DNA from: Actinomycetota bacterium
GTDB lineage: Bacteria > Margulisbacteria > Marinamargulisbacteria > SXXA01
NCBI GenBank assembly: GCA_005791325.1
Contig: SXXA01000124.1
Coordinates: 1-13,588, forward strand
Direction: 5' to 3'
Length of the DNA: 13,588 bases
Part shown: piece by piece, positions 1 through 7,755 of the stretch
Numbering within the stretch: the stretch's first letter is position 1
Layout: each line of letters begins with the position of its first letter
Program-made: the position numbers and the translations under genes
Notes under the pieces: generated by a model
Told to the model about the DNA's origin: nothing
The model's input: only the letters and a program-made list of their open reading frames with translations
The model's database searches: none

Positions 1-1428
1 AAAATACCCCCCCACCAGGGCGTCGATGGCCCCCTTCCCTTTTAGCTTGATCTCATCAAATTCATCATCCGGATTCGACCCACTCACAATCCCGCCCCCC
101 ACCCCCATCACCAGCCGATCACCCGCCTGTACCACACTCCGAATAACAATATTGAGCTGCGCCATCTGATTCCAACCCATCCACCCAATACTCCCCGTAT
201 AAATCCCCCTCGCCCGCCCTTCTATCGCCGATAACAATTCAATACTCCGATACTTCGGAGCCCCCGTAATGGACCCCCCAGGAAACATCGCCCTGACCAC
301 CTCAATTGGACGAATTCCCACCTGTAATCGACCCGTTATTGTACTCACCAACTGGTGAACCGTGGTATACGACTCAATGGCCAAGGGTATGGGAACCCGC
401 ACACTCCCCACCTCGCAAACCCGCGATAAATCATTTCGTATCAAATCAATAATCATGACATTTTCAGCATTGTTTTTTTCGCTATCTTGCAACGTCGATT
501 TTAATCGGGCGTCTTCTTCCGTATCCACCGATCGGCACGTGGTGCCCTTAATTGGCTTGCTCGTTATCGTCCCATCCGCATCTATTTGAATGAATAATTC
601 GGGTGATGAACACAAAATCCGACCCCCATTCCATTGAATGTACGCACTATACGGGGCGGGGTTTTGTAATCGCATCCACTGATACAATACCCACCCATCA
701 ACTGGCGCCTCACATACCAATTCATTGGTTAAACACAACTGGTAGCTATCCCCAAATGAAATCCAATTCAAACACGCTTGAATCCGGTCTATATACCCCC
801 AATACGGACATCCTAGCGCCACTGTTAAGTCGGATGGCAAGGGATACGACCGGGGCCACGCCATGCGTTGACCACATAACCCGTGTATTCGCTGGATGGT
901 GTCTGACACCCACCCCATTGCCATCGGATCCCCTGACACGGTGCTGAATGACACCACGTACAACTGCTGCTTGCCATGGTCAATCGCAATGTATCGATCT
1001 GGACATATCAAATACCCATCTGGCAGCGGGCCGTCATGCACCATCGGATACCCACAGTGAGCCCCCAATTCATATCCAAACCAACCCACCCATCCACCGG
1101 AAAATGGAATCGGAGGGGCGGACTCTAACCGAGGCGTCGGCAAATTTGCCACATAATCAAACCAATTCGAAATGGCGATTCGACGATTTCGGCCACCCCA
1201 TGTTTCTAAAACGGTACCATCCGATCTATTGTAAGATAACACAACTGAATGGGGGCCATCCCCACCTCCCATATACGACCAGTTGGTCGATTGAGCCACT
1301 CTACAATCTGAACTATCCAACCAAAATGAATGGGTGTGTGATAAAAAAAATGCCTCAAACACATCTGGTCCGTGTACCACCCCGTCAATTCGCTCCCAAT
1401 ATGAATATACAACATCCGACTCCATCAT
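1..1428 (-). CDS. pabB: Aminodeoxychorismate synthase component I (PabB), 3' end beyond the window
   Basis: This enzyme converts chorismate plus ammonia, supplied by a PabA glutaminase, to 4-amino-4-deoxychorismate in the folate pathway. The minus-strand frame is open for 476 codons from ATG 1428 to the window edge. An N-terminal TrpE/PabB-type domain contains 'SFWLDSS' (34-40) and 'GGWVGWFGYELG' (111-122). The chorismate-binding domain follows: 'GDSYQLCLTNE' (226-236), 'NPAPYSAY' (256-263), 'KPIKGT' (291-296), 'ENVMIIDLIRNDL' (322-334), 'PGGSITGAPK' (383-392) and 'GVGGGIVSGSNPDDE' (442-456). Lys294 in PIKGT marks PabB, because anthranilate synthase TrpE normally has Ala there. A stop lies in frame upstream, and ATG 1428 and ATG 1425 are the first starts. 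An AGGGAGG at 1450-1444 is about 15 bases away, which is long. The last visible motif normally lies near the PabB C-terminus, so either few residues are missing or a further domain such as PabC follows outside the window. Confidence 0.93.
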   Translation of the reverse strand, partial: MMESDVVYSYWERIDGVVHGPDVFEAFFLSHTHSFWLDSSDCRVAQSTNWSYMGGGDGPHSVVLSYNRSDGTVLETWGGRNRRIAISNWFDYVANLPTPRLESAPPIPFSGGWVGWFGYELGAHCGYPMVHDGPLPDGYLICPDRYIAIDHGKQQLYVVSFSTVSGDPMAMGWVSDTIQRIHGLCGQRMAWPRSYPLPSDLTVALGCPYWGYIDRIQACLNWISFGDSYQLCLTNELVCEAPVDGWVLYQWMRLQNPAPYSAYIQWNGGRILCSSPELFIQIDADGTITSKPIKGTTCRSVDTEEDARLKSTLQDSEKNNAENVMIIDLIRNDLSRVCEVGSVRVPIPLAIESYTTVHQLVSTITGRLQVGIRPIEVVRAMFPGGSITGAPKYRSIELLSAIEGRARGIYTGSIGWMGWNQMAQLNIVIRSVVQAGDRLVMGVGGGIVSGSNPDDEFDEIKLKGKGAIDALVGGYF

Positions 1429-1509
1429 TGATCGCTCACTTGGCCTCCCTGTTCACCCACATTAACCATCATCTACTTTGCCGTTCCCTCACACGTTTGT
1501 ATGTCCCCT

Positions 1510-1538
1510 ATTATCCCTCACGAATGAGCCCATGACCA
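1510..1538 (-). promoter_or_regulatory. Possible pabB promoter (TGGTCA-17-GATAAT)
   Basis: On the minus strand a TGGTCA hexamer (1538-1533) and GATAAT (1515-1510) are separated by 17 bases, close to the sigma-70 pattern. They lie about 80 bases upstream of the pabB start. The -35 element falls inside the palindrome at 1528-1543. This is prediction from consensus only. Confidence 0.3.
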
Positions 1539-1543
1539 TGGGC
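1528..1543. repeat. Short perfect inverted repeat in the divergent pabB/glycosyltransferase spacer
   Basis: GCCCATG and CATGGGC are 7-base arms separated by AC. The repeat lies between two divergent genes and covers the predicted -35 of pabB, which is where a repressor operator would be placed. Its short length means chance cannot be excluded. Confidence 0.4.
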
Positions 1544-1585
1544 ACATAATTGGATAACAGCGATTCCTGGTGTACCATGCTATTT

Positions 1586-3013
1586 ATGGCAATCATTCCA
1601 TCCAATCCCAATCGAATCCTCATTCAACGAGCGGATAAATTAGGCGATACCATCCTCATTTTACCCGTCTTGGCACAACTCGCTCACCACTTCCCCCATG
1701 CCAAACTCGATGTCCTGACGTCCAAAATCGGTGCCCACTTTTTAAAGCAAATACCATGGGTCAATCAGGTCATCGGTGTGGACTACGCCACCATTCATCA
1801 TCAGTCAGACCTCATTCAACGCTTAAAAAATAACCAATATGACCTATACATAGCCTTGTGGGATTGCAAAGAAATCGGGAAAGTGGCCCAACAATTGCAA
1901 ATCCCCTGTCGCATTGGGGATCAATCCAGTCTGTTGAATCGTCGCTTGTACACCCATGGCATCATTCAAGGATGGGCCAACTTGGCCCGCCATCAGGTTG
2001 AATTTAACCAAGATTTACTTCGGCCACTTGGCATTCGTCCTCAATTTAAATTTGTTCCCATCCCCATCAACCCCAATGCCTTGGCTACCATCGATATCCA
2101 CCTAACCCCCATTACCCACACTACCCCCCACCGTATTTTATTTTTCTTGGGCACGGGGGGGACCAATTACCCCATTCCTAGCCCCGTTATGATGGGGGCC
2201 TTGCCCTTGCTGCTTGAACAAGGGGTGGGTGTTATATTGGCTGCCGAACAACCAACGGATCTTCCCATCCAACATCCCAACCTACTCAACCTGACCGGCA
2301 AAACCTCATTAACCGAATTGGTGGCCCTCATCCACCGTTGTGATTATTATGTGGGGGGCGATACCGGCCCCACCCATATCGCATCTTTTTTGCAAAAACC
2401 CATGGTCTTTTTTTCATCCCGAAAAACCAATCCCCCTGCCCGATGGGGGTCTTTTAGCCCCCATCAACGTATTATTCGAAAAGAATATCCCTGCCCTTAT
2501 TCGTGCCATCAACAATGTCATCCCCAAACGTGCTTTGCGTACCTTACGCCCAGCTTATTGGCGCAAACCATCCAAGGCCTTATTCACGATGTGGCCCACC
2601 ATCCACCCAAAACGCCCCAAGATATTAAGTTGTACCACCTATCCCATACCCTCAGAGGGTTGGTCATTCGGGGCCAAATGGACCCATCCATCCTCAAGCA
2701 AGGGATTCAATCTGCCAGCCAAGGCCCCGTTCCACTGGTGTTGGTGCCATTTGATCAGCCACTTCGAATGGGCAACGTTGGGGCCTTGATGCGCTTGCTG
2801 GTGCATTACAATATTAATGTCATTATAGGGGATGTCCCTTGGTGGGTACCCATTTGGTTGCGGATATATTATGGGGTAATGAATGCCTTAATTCCACCGG
2901 TTATCATTCCCATGTCCGAATGGACATCCGCTCCGTCGGATTGGATCATCCCCCAAGCCATGCTTGCATGGGAACGGGCCTATCCCGCCACCCCGCCTCA
3001 GGCCAATGGCTAG
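1586..3013 (+). CDS. Glycosyltransferase family 9 (heptosyltransferase-like) with unassigned C-terminal extension
   Basis: GT9 enzymes transfer heptose or related sugars from nucleotide-sugar donors during assembly of lipopolysaccharide or other surface glycans, at the cytoplasmic face of the membrane. Visible signs are the N-terminal 'RILIQRADKLGDTILILPV' (10-28), the donor-binding 'GGDTGPTHIASF' (257-268) followed by 'KPMVFF', and a Cys cluster C303-x3-C307-x3-C311-x4-C316 as often seen at this place in heptosyltransferases. The family usually ends near residue 335-350. Here about 135 further residues follow (341-475) with hydrophobic stretches such as 'PLVLVPF' and 'NVIIGDVPWWVPIWL', which I cannot assign. 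The frame is open upstream to TTG 1550. ATG 1586 gives the start closest to the family N-terminus, ATG 1577 is an alternative, and no clear ribosome binding site decides between them. The coding strand is C-rich, unlike the genes downstream. The acceptor sugar cannot be told. Confidence 0.85.
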   Translation: MAIIPSNPNRILIQRADKLGDTILILPVLAQLAHHFPHAKLDVLTSKIGAHFLKQIPWVNQVIGVDYATIHHQSDLIQRLKNNQYDLYIALWDCKEIGKVAQQLQIPCRIGDQSSLLNRRLYTHGIIQGWANLARHQVEFNQDLLRPLGIRPQFKFVPIPINPNALATIDIHLTPITHTTPHRILFFLGTGGTNYPIPSPVMMGALPLLLEQGVGVILAAEQPTDLPIQHPNLLNLTGKTSLTELVALIHRCDYYVGGDTGPTHIASFLQKPMVFFSSRKTNPPARWGSFSPHQRIIRKEYPCPYSCHQQCHPQTCFAYLTPSLLAQTIQGLIHDVAHHPPKTPQDIKLYHLSHTLRGLVIRGQMDPSILKQGIQSASQGPVPLVLVPFDQPLRMGNVGALMRLLVHYNINVIIGDVPWWVPIWLRIYYGVMNALIPPVIIPMSEWTSAPSDWIIPQAMLAWERAYPATPPQANG

Positions 3014-3153
3014 TTTCCATGCCGCACCCCTCGGTGATTGCTTCACATGAAACAATGGGGATGCTCATTCTCGCCATCACCTCCCCCCACTTGGTGGCCC
3101 ATGACACGCGTATGCGATACAATGTCTGCCATTCATCATGAGAGGAAGGGGTA
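3014..3153 (+). promoter_or_regulatory. Spacer before sbcD with ribosome binding site
   Basis: A strong purine-rich site, AGAGGAAGGGG at 3141-3151, ends two bases before ATG 3154. Its AGGA core has about seven bases of spacing, which supports that sbcD start. Upstream, GTTTC at 3013-3017 plus ATG at 3019-3021 can pair with CATGAAAC at 3046-3053 (8 bp, one bulged C), with no T-run after it. I find no convincing promoter and no separate gene here. Confidence 0.45.
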
Positions 3154-4437
3154 ATGGGACCTATATTCGATCATCAACCATCTCGTTGTTCATTACGGGT
3201 GTTGCACACGGCTGATTGGCATTTGGGCCGCTCATTGTATGGGCGATCCCGACTGGCTGAATCCGCCACTTTTTTAAATTGGTTATTGGCCACCATCGAT
3301 ACCCATCATGTGGATGTGTTGTTAATGGCAGGGGATGTGTTTGATTCCACCACCCCATCCTATCAAGCCCAACAGCTGTATTATCAATTTCTGGCCAATA
3401 TAGCCAAAACCAACTGTCAACATGTGGTCATTATTGCGGGCAATCATGATTCGCCATCATTAATTAACGCCCCCAAAACCCTCTTAAAATCCATGAATAT
3501 TCATGTCATAGGGCATCCTTCGTCATCCCCAGCGGATGAGGTAATAACCTTATTTGATGTGGCGGGGAACCCCCTGATGCGGGTATGTGCCGTCCCCTTT
3601 TTAAGGGAGGGGGATGTGCGGGTGAGTCAGGCGGGGGAAACCCAAGAGGACAAAAACCGGCAATTCGTGGAAGGGGTAATGGCCCATTACGCCCGTTGTA
3701 TCGATTATGCCCAGCAATGCCAAAGGCATGACGGACCTGCCCCCCTGGTGGTGATGGGGCATTTGTTTACAGCTGGAGGGGTTACCATCGATGGGGATGG
3801 GGTTCGGGAATTACAAGTGGGCTCCTTATCTCATATTCCAGCTGCGGTATTTCCGGTGTCGTGTTCGTACGTGGCGTTGGGGCATCTGCATGTGCCCCAA
3901 ATCGTGGGGGGGAATGAGACGGTTCGATATAGTGGCTCCCCCTTTGCAATGGGTTTTGGTGAGGCCACCCAGCAAAAAACCCTGCCCTTGGTCACGTTGT
4001 CCGACCAACCCGCCGTTGTGGAGTTGATTCCCATTCCCTGCTGGCAACCGCTGGTAACCATTCGGGGGGATTTGGCCCACATTACCAGTGAGCTACACCG
4101 CTTGATGGCATCCAAGCTGCCGTATTGGGTGGATATTGATTATATCGGTGCGGAGGTGGTGAGTCAGTTGAGAACCCACATCGAGGAGCAAGTTCAGGGC
4201 GCGTCCCTATCGGTATTGCGGCTATCGGATTTTAGCAAGCCGGTGGTGGGATGGCAGTCGACAACAACGGGGGAATCGTTGGGGGATTTAACTGACTTGG
4301 ATGTGTTTCATCGGTGTTTGGATCGGCATTGTATTCCCGACGATCAACGACCGGAACTCGTTCAAACCTATTTGGAAGCGGTGGATTTATTGGGTCGAGA
4401 GGTGGATGGAGTGGATGGAATGGCGGTGAATGGATGA
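3154..4437 (+). CDS. sbcD: Exonuclease subunit SbcD (Mre11-type nuclease)
   Basis: SbcD is the metallophosphoesterase nuclease of the SbcCD complex, which opens DNA hairpins and trims blocked double-strand ends using two Mn2+ ions. All phosphodiesterase motifs are visible in this 427-residue protein: 'HTADWHLGR' (18-26; Asp21, His23), 'GDVFD' (60-64), 'GNHDSP' (96-101), 'GHLFTAGG' (202-209) and 'LGHLHVP' (242-248). A C-terminal capping domain follows. The start ATG 3154 has a strong purine-rich site just upstream. It adds about 14 residues before the usual 'MRILHT'-like beginning, and a GTG at the 'VLHTAD' valine is a less likely alternative. The stop overlaps the sbcC start (ATGA), so the two subunits are probably made by coupled translation. 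The last codons contain a small 9-base tandem repeat. Confidence 0.96.
   Translation: MGPIFDHQPSRCSLRVLHTADWHLGRSLYGRSRLAESATFLNWLLATIDTHHVDVLLMAGDVFDSTTPSYQAQQLYYQFLANIAKTNCQHVVIIAGNHDSPSLINAPKTLLKSMNIHVIGHPSSSPADEVITLFDVAGNPLMRVCAVPFLREGDVRVSQAGETQEDKNRQFVEGVMAHYARCIDYAQQCQRHDGPAPLVVMGHLFTAGGVTIDGDGVRELQVGSLSHIPAAVFPVSCSYVALGHLHVPQIVGGNETVRYSGSPFAMGFGEATQQKTLPLVTLSDQPAVVELIPIPCWQPLVTIRGDLAHITSELHRLMASKLPYWVDIDYIGAEVVSQLRTHIEEQVQGASLSVLRLSDFSKPVVGWQSTTTGESLGDLTDLDVFHRCLDRHCIPDDQRPELVQTYLEAVDLLGREVDGVDGMAVNG
4402..4434 (+). repeat. 9-base tandem repeat at the 3' end of sbcD
   Basis: GTGGATGGA occurs at 4402-4410 and again at 4411-4419, with a one-base variant GTGAATGGA at 4426-4434. It encodes VDGVDG and, after a short interruption, VNG at the SbcD C-terminus, and the last copy runs into the sbcC start codon. 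Confidence 0.7.
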
Positions 4438-7400
4438 GAATTCTATCTTTGCGTTTGGCCAATTTAAATTCATTAATGGGGGAATGGCACATTGATTTTT
4501 CCCATCCCACCTTGGTTGCCAATGGCTGTTTTGCCATTATTGGGCCAACCGGATCGGGTAAAACCACCTTGTTGGATGCCATTTGTTTGGCCTTGTATGG
4601 ACAGACCCCTCGACTGGGAAAAATAACCCAATCCAATAATGAGTTAATGTCGCAACAGGCCAGTCATTGTTTTGCCGAGGTCACATTCGAAACCCAAGCG
4701 GGGCGGTATCGGTGTTTTTGGAGTCAACAGCGGGCCCGAAAAAAAAAGGATGGGGCCTTACAAGTTCCCAAACACGAAATCGCAAAATGGCCATCGGGGG
4801 ATATTATCGATGCCTCCCTTAAAGGGGTGTTGGCTCACATTGAGCGGGTAACGGGGATGGATTTTAAGCGATTTACCCGATCCATGATGCTGGCCCAAGG
4901 TGAGTTTGCCAGCTTTTTATTGGCACCTCCCGATGAACGGGCCCCCATTTTAGAACAAATAACGGGCTCTGATATTTATAGCCAAATTTCCATCATGGTA
5001 CATCAGCGTCATCGAATGGCGGTGCAGGCCCTCAAAGATTTGGAAATGGAAATAGCGGGGGTGACACCCCTATCACCAGAACAAGAGGCACAACTCAACC
5101 AGCAACTCACCGCATGTGATGCGGAAATTAACCGCCTTCAGGCTTCCCAAATCACGGCGCAACAGGGGTTGGATTGGCTGGCCCAGATTACCCGGTTGCA
5201 GGTCGACTTAATCAATGTCAACGAGGCGTTGGGGCACCTTCATCAACAACGATTGGCGTTTTTACCAAAGCGTGAGTCGTTAGGCTTGGCCCGGACCTTG
5301 CAACCCTTGGAGTCAGACTACGCCACATTACAAGTGGTACGACAAGAGCAACGAACCGATCAACATCGAATTCAGGGCTTGTTGGATCGGCATAACCAAC
5401 TAGGCGAATCGATGCTCCCCTTGCAGCGGAAGGTTACGGAAGCCCAGTGCCATTTCGATCAACTTACAGTCCAGCATCAACAACGCATTCCCCTGTTACA
5501 GCAGGTTAAAGAACTCGACCGACGTATGGACGAACTCACCCAACAACAACAATCCCTTTTTCAAGCCCAAGGCGACTTTATTCGGCTTGAATCATCCATT
5601 CAAACCGACTTAAACAAGGCCCGTACCAACCAAATCACCTTGGCTCAATCCATTCAAAAATTAGATCATTATCTACAAACCCATGCTGAAGACCACGCAT
5701 TGGTTACCGAATGGACGGGTATTTATGAACAATCGAAGGCGGTATTCAATCAGCACACGCACGTACAACACAAACAAAAGGCATTAAAAGACGAGCAGCA
5801 AGCAGAGGCCACCCTATCCCAAGAATGGGAGGCGGTGCAGGTGTTATCCAACCAACATCAAAAAACGTTGGCGGGGTTAAGGGCGGAACATCAGCAAGCC
5901 ATCAAGCATTTTCAAGCCCATTTAGGGGGGCAATTATTGCGAGAAATCCGAACCAAAAAAGACCATTTGATTCGGGAACAAGCGTATCAGTTGCGAATGA
6001 TTGAATTGGAAACCATGCGCTCCCAACTGCAAGACGGGGTTCCCTGTCCGCTGTGTGGGGCCCCCCATCATCCGTATCAGCAGCAGACCCCTGGCACGGC
6101 AGTAGACGCCCTTCAAGCCGAGATTGACACCCTAACCCAGCATATTGCCACCGCTGAACAACTGGAAGATTCAATCACCCAACTGGCAACCATGTGTCAA
6201 GAGGCAACGGATCAATGGAACGTGGTGACGGCCCAACAAGAGAGTCTTCGGCAGAAAATAGAATGGGGTCAGTCTCATCGATTGCGGTTGGAGCAGGATT
6301 GCAATCAGGCACAGCAGGCGTATCAGGAATTGGCCACCCAGTTAGCGGCGCAATTGGCCCCATTTGGGGTGTCAGATTTGACGGAATCGGAGGTGCTGAA
6401 CTTGCAAGCGCGACGAGATCAATGGATCGCCGTTGGGCAACAACGCGAGTTGGATCGGCAAAAACAGGATGCCCATGAATTGGAAATGGCCCAATTCACC
6501 ACCCGATTGGAAGCGACGCAATCACAGCGTCAATCCATGCAGCCAGATTTGGATAAATTGACGCAAGAGATTCATGAAAACCGGCAAGTTCGCCAGCAGT
6601 TATTGGGGGATCGGAATCCCGATAGTGAGTCAAAAAAGGGGCAAGATGGTATTCAGCAAGCAGCCGATCAGCTGCGGGTTGCCACCTCAGATTTAGAAGT
6701 GGCCCAGAAATACCAATTAACGGTGTGGGGTGAAATCCAAGGGTTGCAAGCATCCATCCAAGATCGGGCCCAGCGGTTGCAAGGTTTAGAGCAGGCGTGG
6801 CGGCATCGATTGGAGGGAGCCAACATCCGTGATGAGGCGCATTTTTTAGAGGGATTATTATCAGAATCGGTCAAACAAGAATGGGAATTATTAGAGAAAA
6901 CATTGGATAGCCAATGGGCGGGCTTACAAACCAACCAGCAGTCCATAATGGACCAGTTGGCCCAAGAAAAAGCCCGTGCACTAACCCCTCATTCCGAGTC
7001 AGATTTGGCAACAATGATGGCCCAAATTATGATGGATTGGGATGTTCAGCGAGACCTTAAAGCACAGATTCACGTTCAGTTGACCCAACATCAACAGGCA
7101 TCCGAGCGGATTAAAATGAACCTCATTCAGATCCAAGCCCAGCAAAAAGAGGTGATGAGATGGGGGAATTTACACGAGTTAATTGGGTCAGAAAACGGAA
7201 AAAAATACCGAAATTTTGCGCAAGGGTTGACGTTCGAATGGATGATTATGCATGCCAATGAACAATTACAACGGATGACGGATCGGTACACCTTAATCAA
7301 CGATGATCAGATTCCATTGGGGCTGGCGATTATGGATCATTATCAAGCGGGGGAGAGTCGATCGACCAAAAACATGTCGGGAGGCGAGCAATTTCTGGTG

Positions 7401-7679
7401 AGTTTGGCGTTGGCATTGGGACTATCAAAAATGGCCAGTCAAACAGTGAGGGTGGATTCTTTGTTTTTGGATGAGGGATTTGGTACATTGGACCATGAGG
7501 CCTTAGATTTGGCTTTATCCACCTTATCTTCATTGCATCATGATGGCAAAGTGGTGGGTATTATTTCGCACGTGGGGAGCATTAAAGAATGGATTCCATC
7601 TAAAATACAGGTTCATCCAGTTGGACTGGGGCGAAGTGAATTAAGTGGGGTGGGGGTGAGTCGGGGAGGGAGTGACTAA
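4434..7679 (+). CDS. sbcC: Exonuclease subunit SbcC (Rad50-type SMC-like ATPase)
   Basis: SbcC is the ATPase partner of SbcD. ATP-driven closing of its head domains gates the nuclease, and its coiled coils hold DNA ends together. The 1081-residue protein is close to the usual family length. Walker A is 'GPTGSGKT' (37-44), the Q-loop region is 'LAQGEFASFL' near 157-166, the zinc hook is 'CPLCG' (Cys538, Cys541) mid-protein between long Gln-rich coiled coils, the ABC signature is 'MSGGEQ' (981-986), Walker B is 'LFLDEGFGTLD' (Asp1013, Glu1014), and the H-loop lies in 'GIISHV'. The frame stays open upstream inside sbcD, but ATG 4434 places 'MRILSLRLANLNSLMGE' at the N-terminus as in the family and overlaps the sbcD stop as ATGA. 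Nine A bases at 4739-4747 encode a lysine run near residue 103. The last codons are very G-rich. Confidence 0.96.
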   Translation: MRILSLRLANLNSLMGEWHIDFSHPTLVANGCFAIIGPTGSGKTTLLDAICLALYGQTPRLGKITQSNNELMSQQASHCFAEVTFETQAGRYRCFWSQQRARKKKDGALQVPKHEIAKWPSGDIIDASLKGVLAHIERVTGMDFKRFTRSMMLAQGEFASFLLAPPDERAPILEQITGSDIYSQISIMVHQRHRMAVQALKDLEMEIAGVTPLSPEQEAQLNQQLTACDAEINRLQASQITAQQGLDWLAQITRLQVDLINVNEALGHLHQQRLAFLPKRESLGLARTLQPLESDYATLQVVRQEQRTDQHRIQGLLDRHNQLGESMLPLQRKVTEAQCHFDQLTVQHQQRIPLLQQVKELDRRMDELTQQQQSLFQAQGDFIRLESSIQTDLNKARTNQITLAQSIQKLDHYLQTHAEDHALVTEWTGIYEQSKAVFNQHTHVQHKQKALKDEQQAEATLSQEWEAVQVLSNQHQKTLAGLRAEHQQAIKHFQAHLGGQLLREIRTKKDHLIREQAYQLRMIELETMRSQLQDGVPCPLCGAPHHPYQQQTPGTAVDALQAEIDTLTQHIATAEQLEDSITQLATMCQEATDQWNVVTAQQESLRQKIEWGQSHRLRLEQDCNQAQQAYQELATQLAAQLAPFGVSDLTESEVLNLQARRDQWIAVGQQRELDRQKQDAHELEMAQFTTRLEATQSQRQSMQPDLDKLTQEIHENRQVRQQLLGDRNPDSESKKGQDGIQQAADQLRVATSDLEVAQKYQLTVWGEIQGLQASIQDRAQRLQGLEQAWRHRLEGANIRDEAHFLEGLLSESVKQEWELLEKTLDSQWAGLQTNQQSIMDQLAQEKARALTPHSESDLATMMAQIMMDWDVQRDLKAQIHVQLTQHQQASERIKMNLIQIQAQQKEVMRWGNLHELIGSENGKKYRNFAQGLTFEWMIMHANEQLQRMTDRYTLINDDQIPLGLAIMDHYQAGESRSTKNMSGGEQFLVSLALALGLSKMASQTVRVDSLFLDEGFGTLDHEALDLALSTLSSLHHDGKVVGIISHVGSIKEWIPSKIQVHPVGLGRSELSGVGVSRGGSD
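7647..7670 (+). other. Potential G-quadruplex at the 3' end of sbcC
   Basis: Four G-runs of 4, 5, 4 and 3 bases (7647-7650, 7652-7656, 7663-7666, 7668-7670) are separated by loops of 1, 6 and 1 bases. This fits the standard G3+N1-7 pattern on the coding strand and in the mRNA. Coding for the Gly/Ser-rich SbcC tail could explain it without any structural role. Confidence 0.5.
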
Positions 7680-7755
7680 TGGGGGTCTAATTGGGTGGGC
7701 ACCCTCAGGTCTTGTATGGTAAGGTAGCATGATTACGATATAAAGGATGTGCCCA

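Noticed and set aside
362..1535. Three plus-strand ORFs in a row (362-589, 603-947, 948-1535) and a minus one at 1206-1415
   Set aside because: They lie opposite or out of frame with the intact pabB reading frame on the minus strand, whose motifs are unmistakable, and they show no protein family features.
2839..3141. Plus-strand ORF overlapping the glycosyltransferase end and the sbcD spacer
   Set aside because: It is out of frame with a real gene over much of its length, its sequence has no family pattern and no ribosome binding site is seen.
4314..4433. A longer sbcC beginning inside sbcD
   Set aside because: The extra 40 residues are the shifted reading of sbcD; ATG 4434 matches the SbcC family N-terminus and overlaps the sbcD stop.
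7515..7523. TTATCCACC, one mismatch from a DnaA box
   Set aside because: It is a single copy inside the sbcC coding region with no further boxes nearby, so it is expected by chance.
7693..7704. GGGTGggCACCC after sbcC as a terminator
   Set aside because: The usable stem is only about four pairs and no T-run follows.
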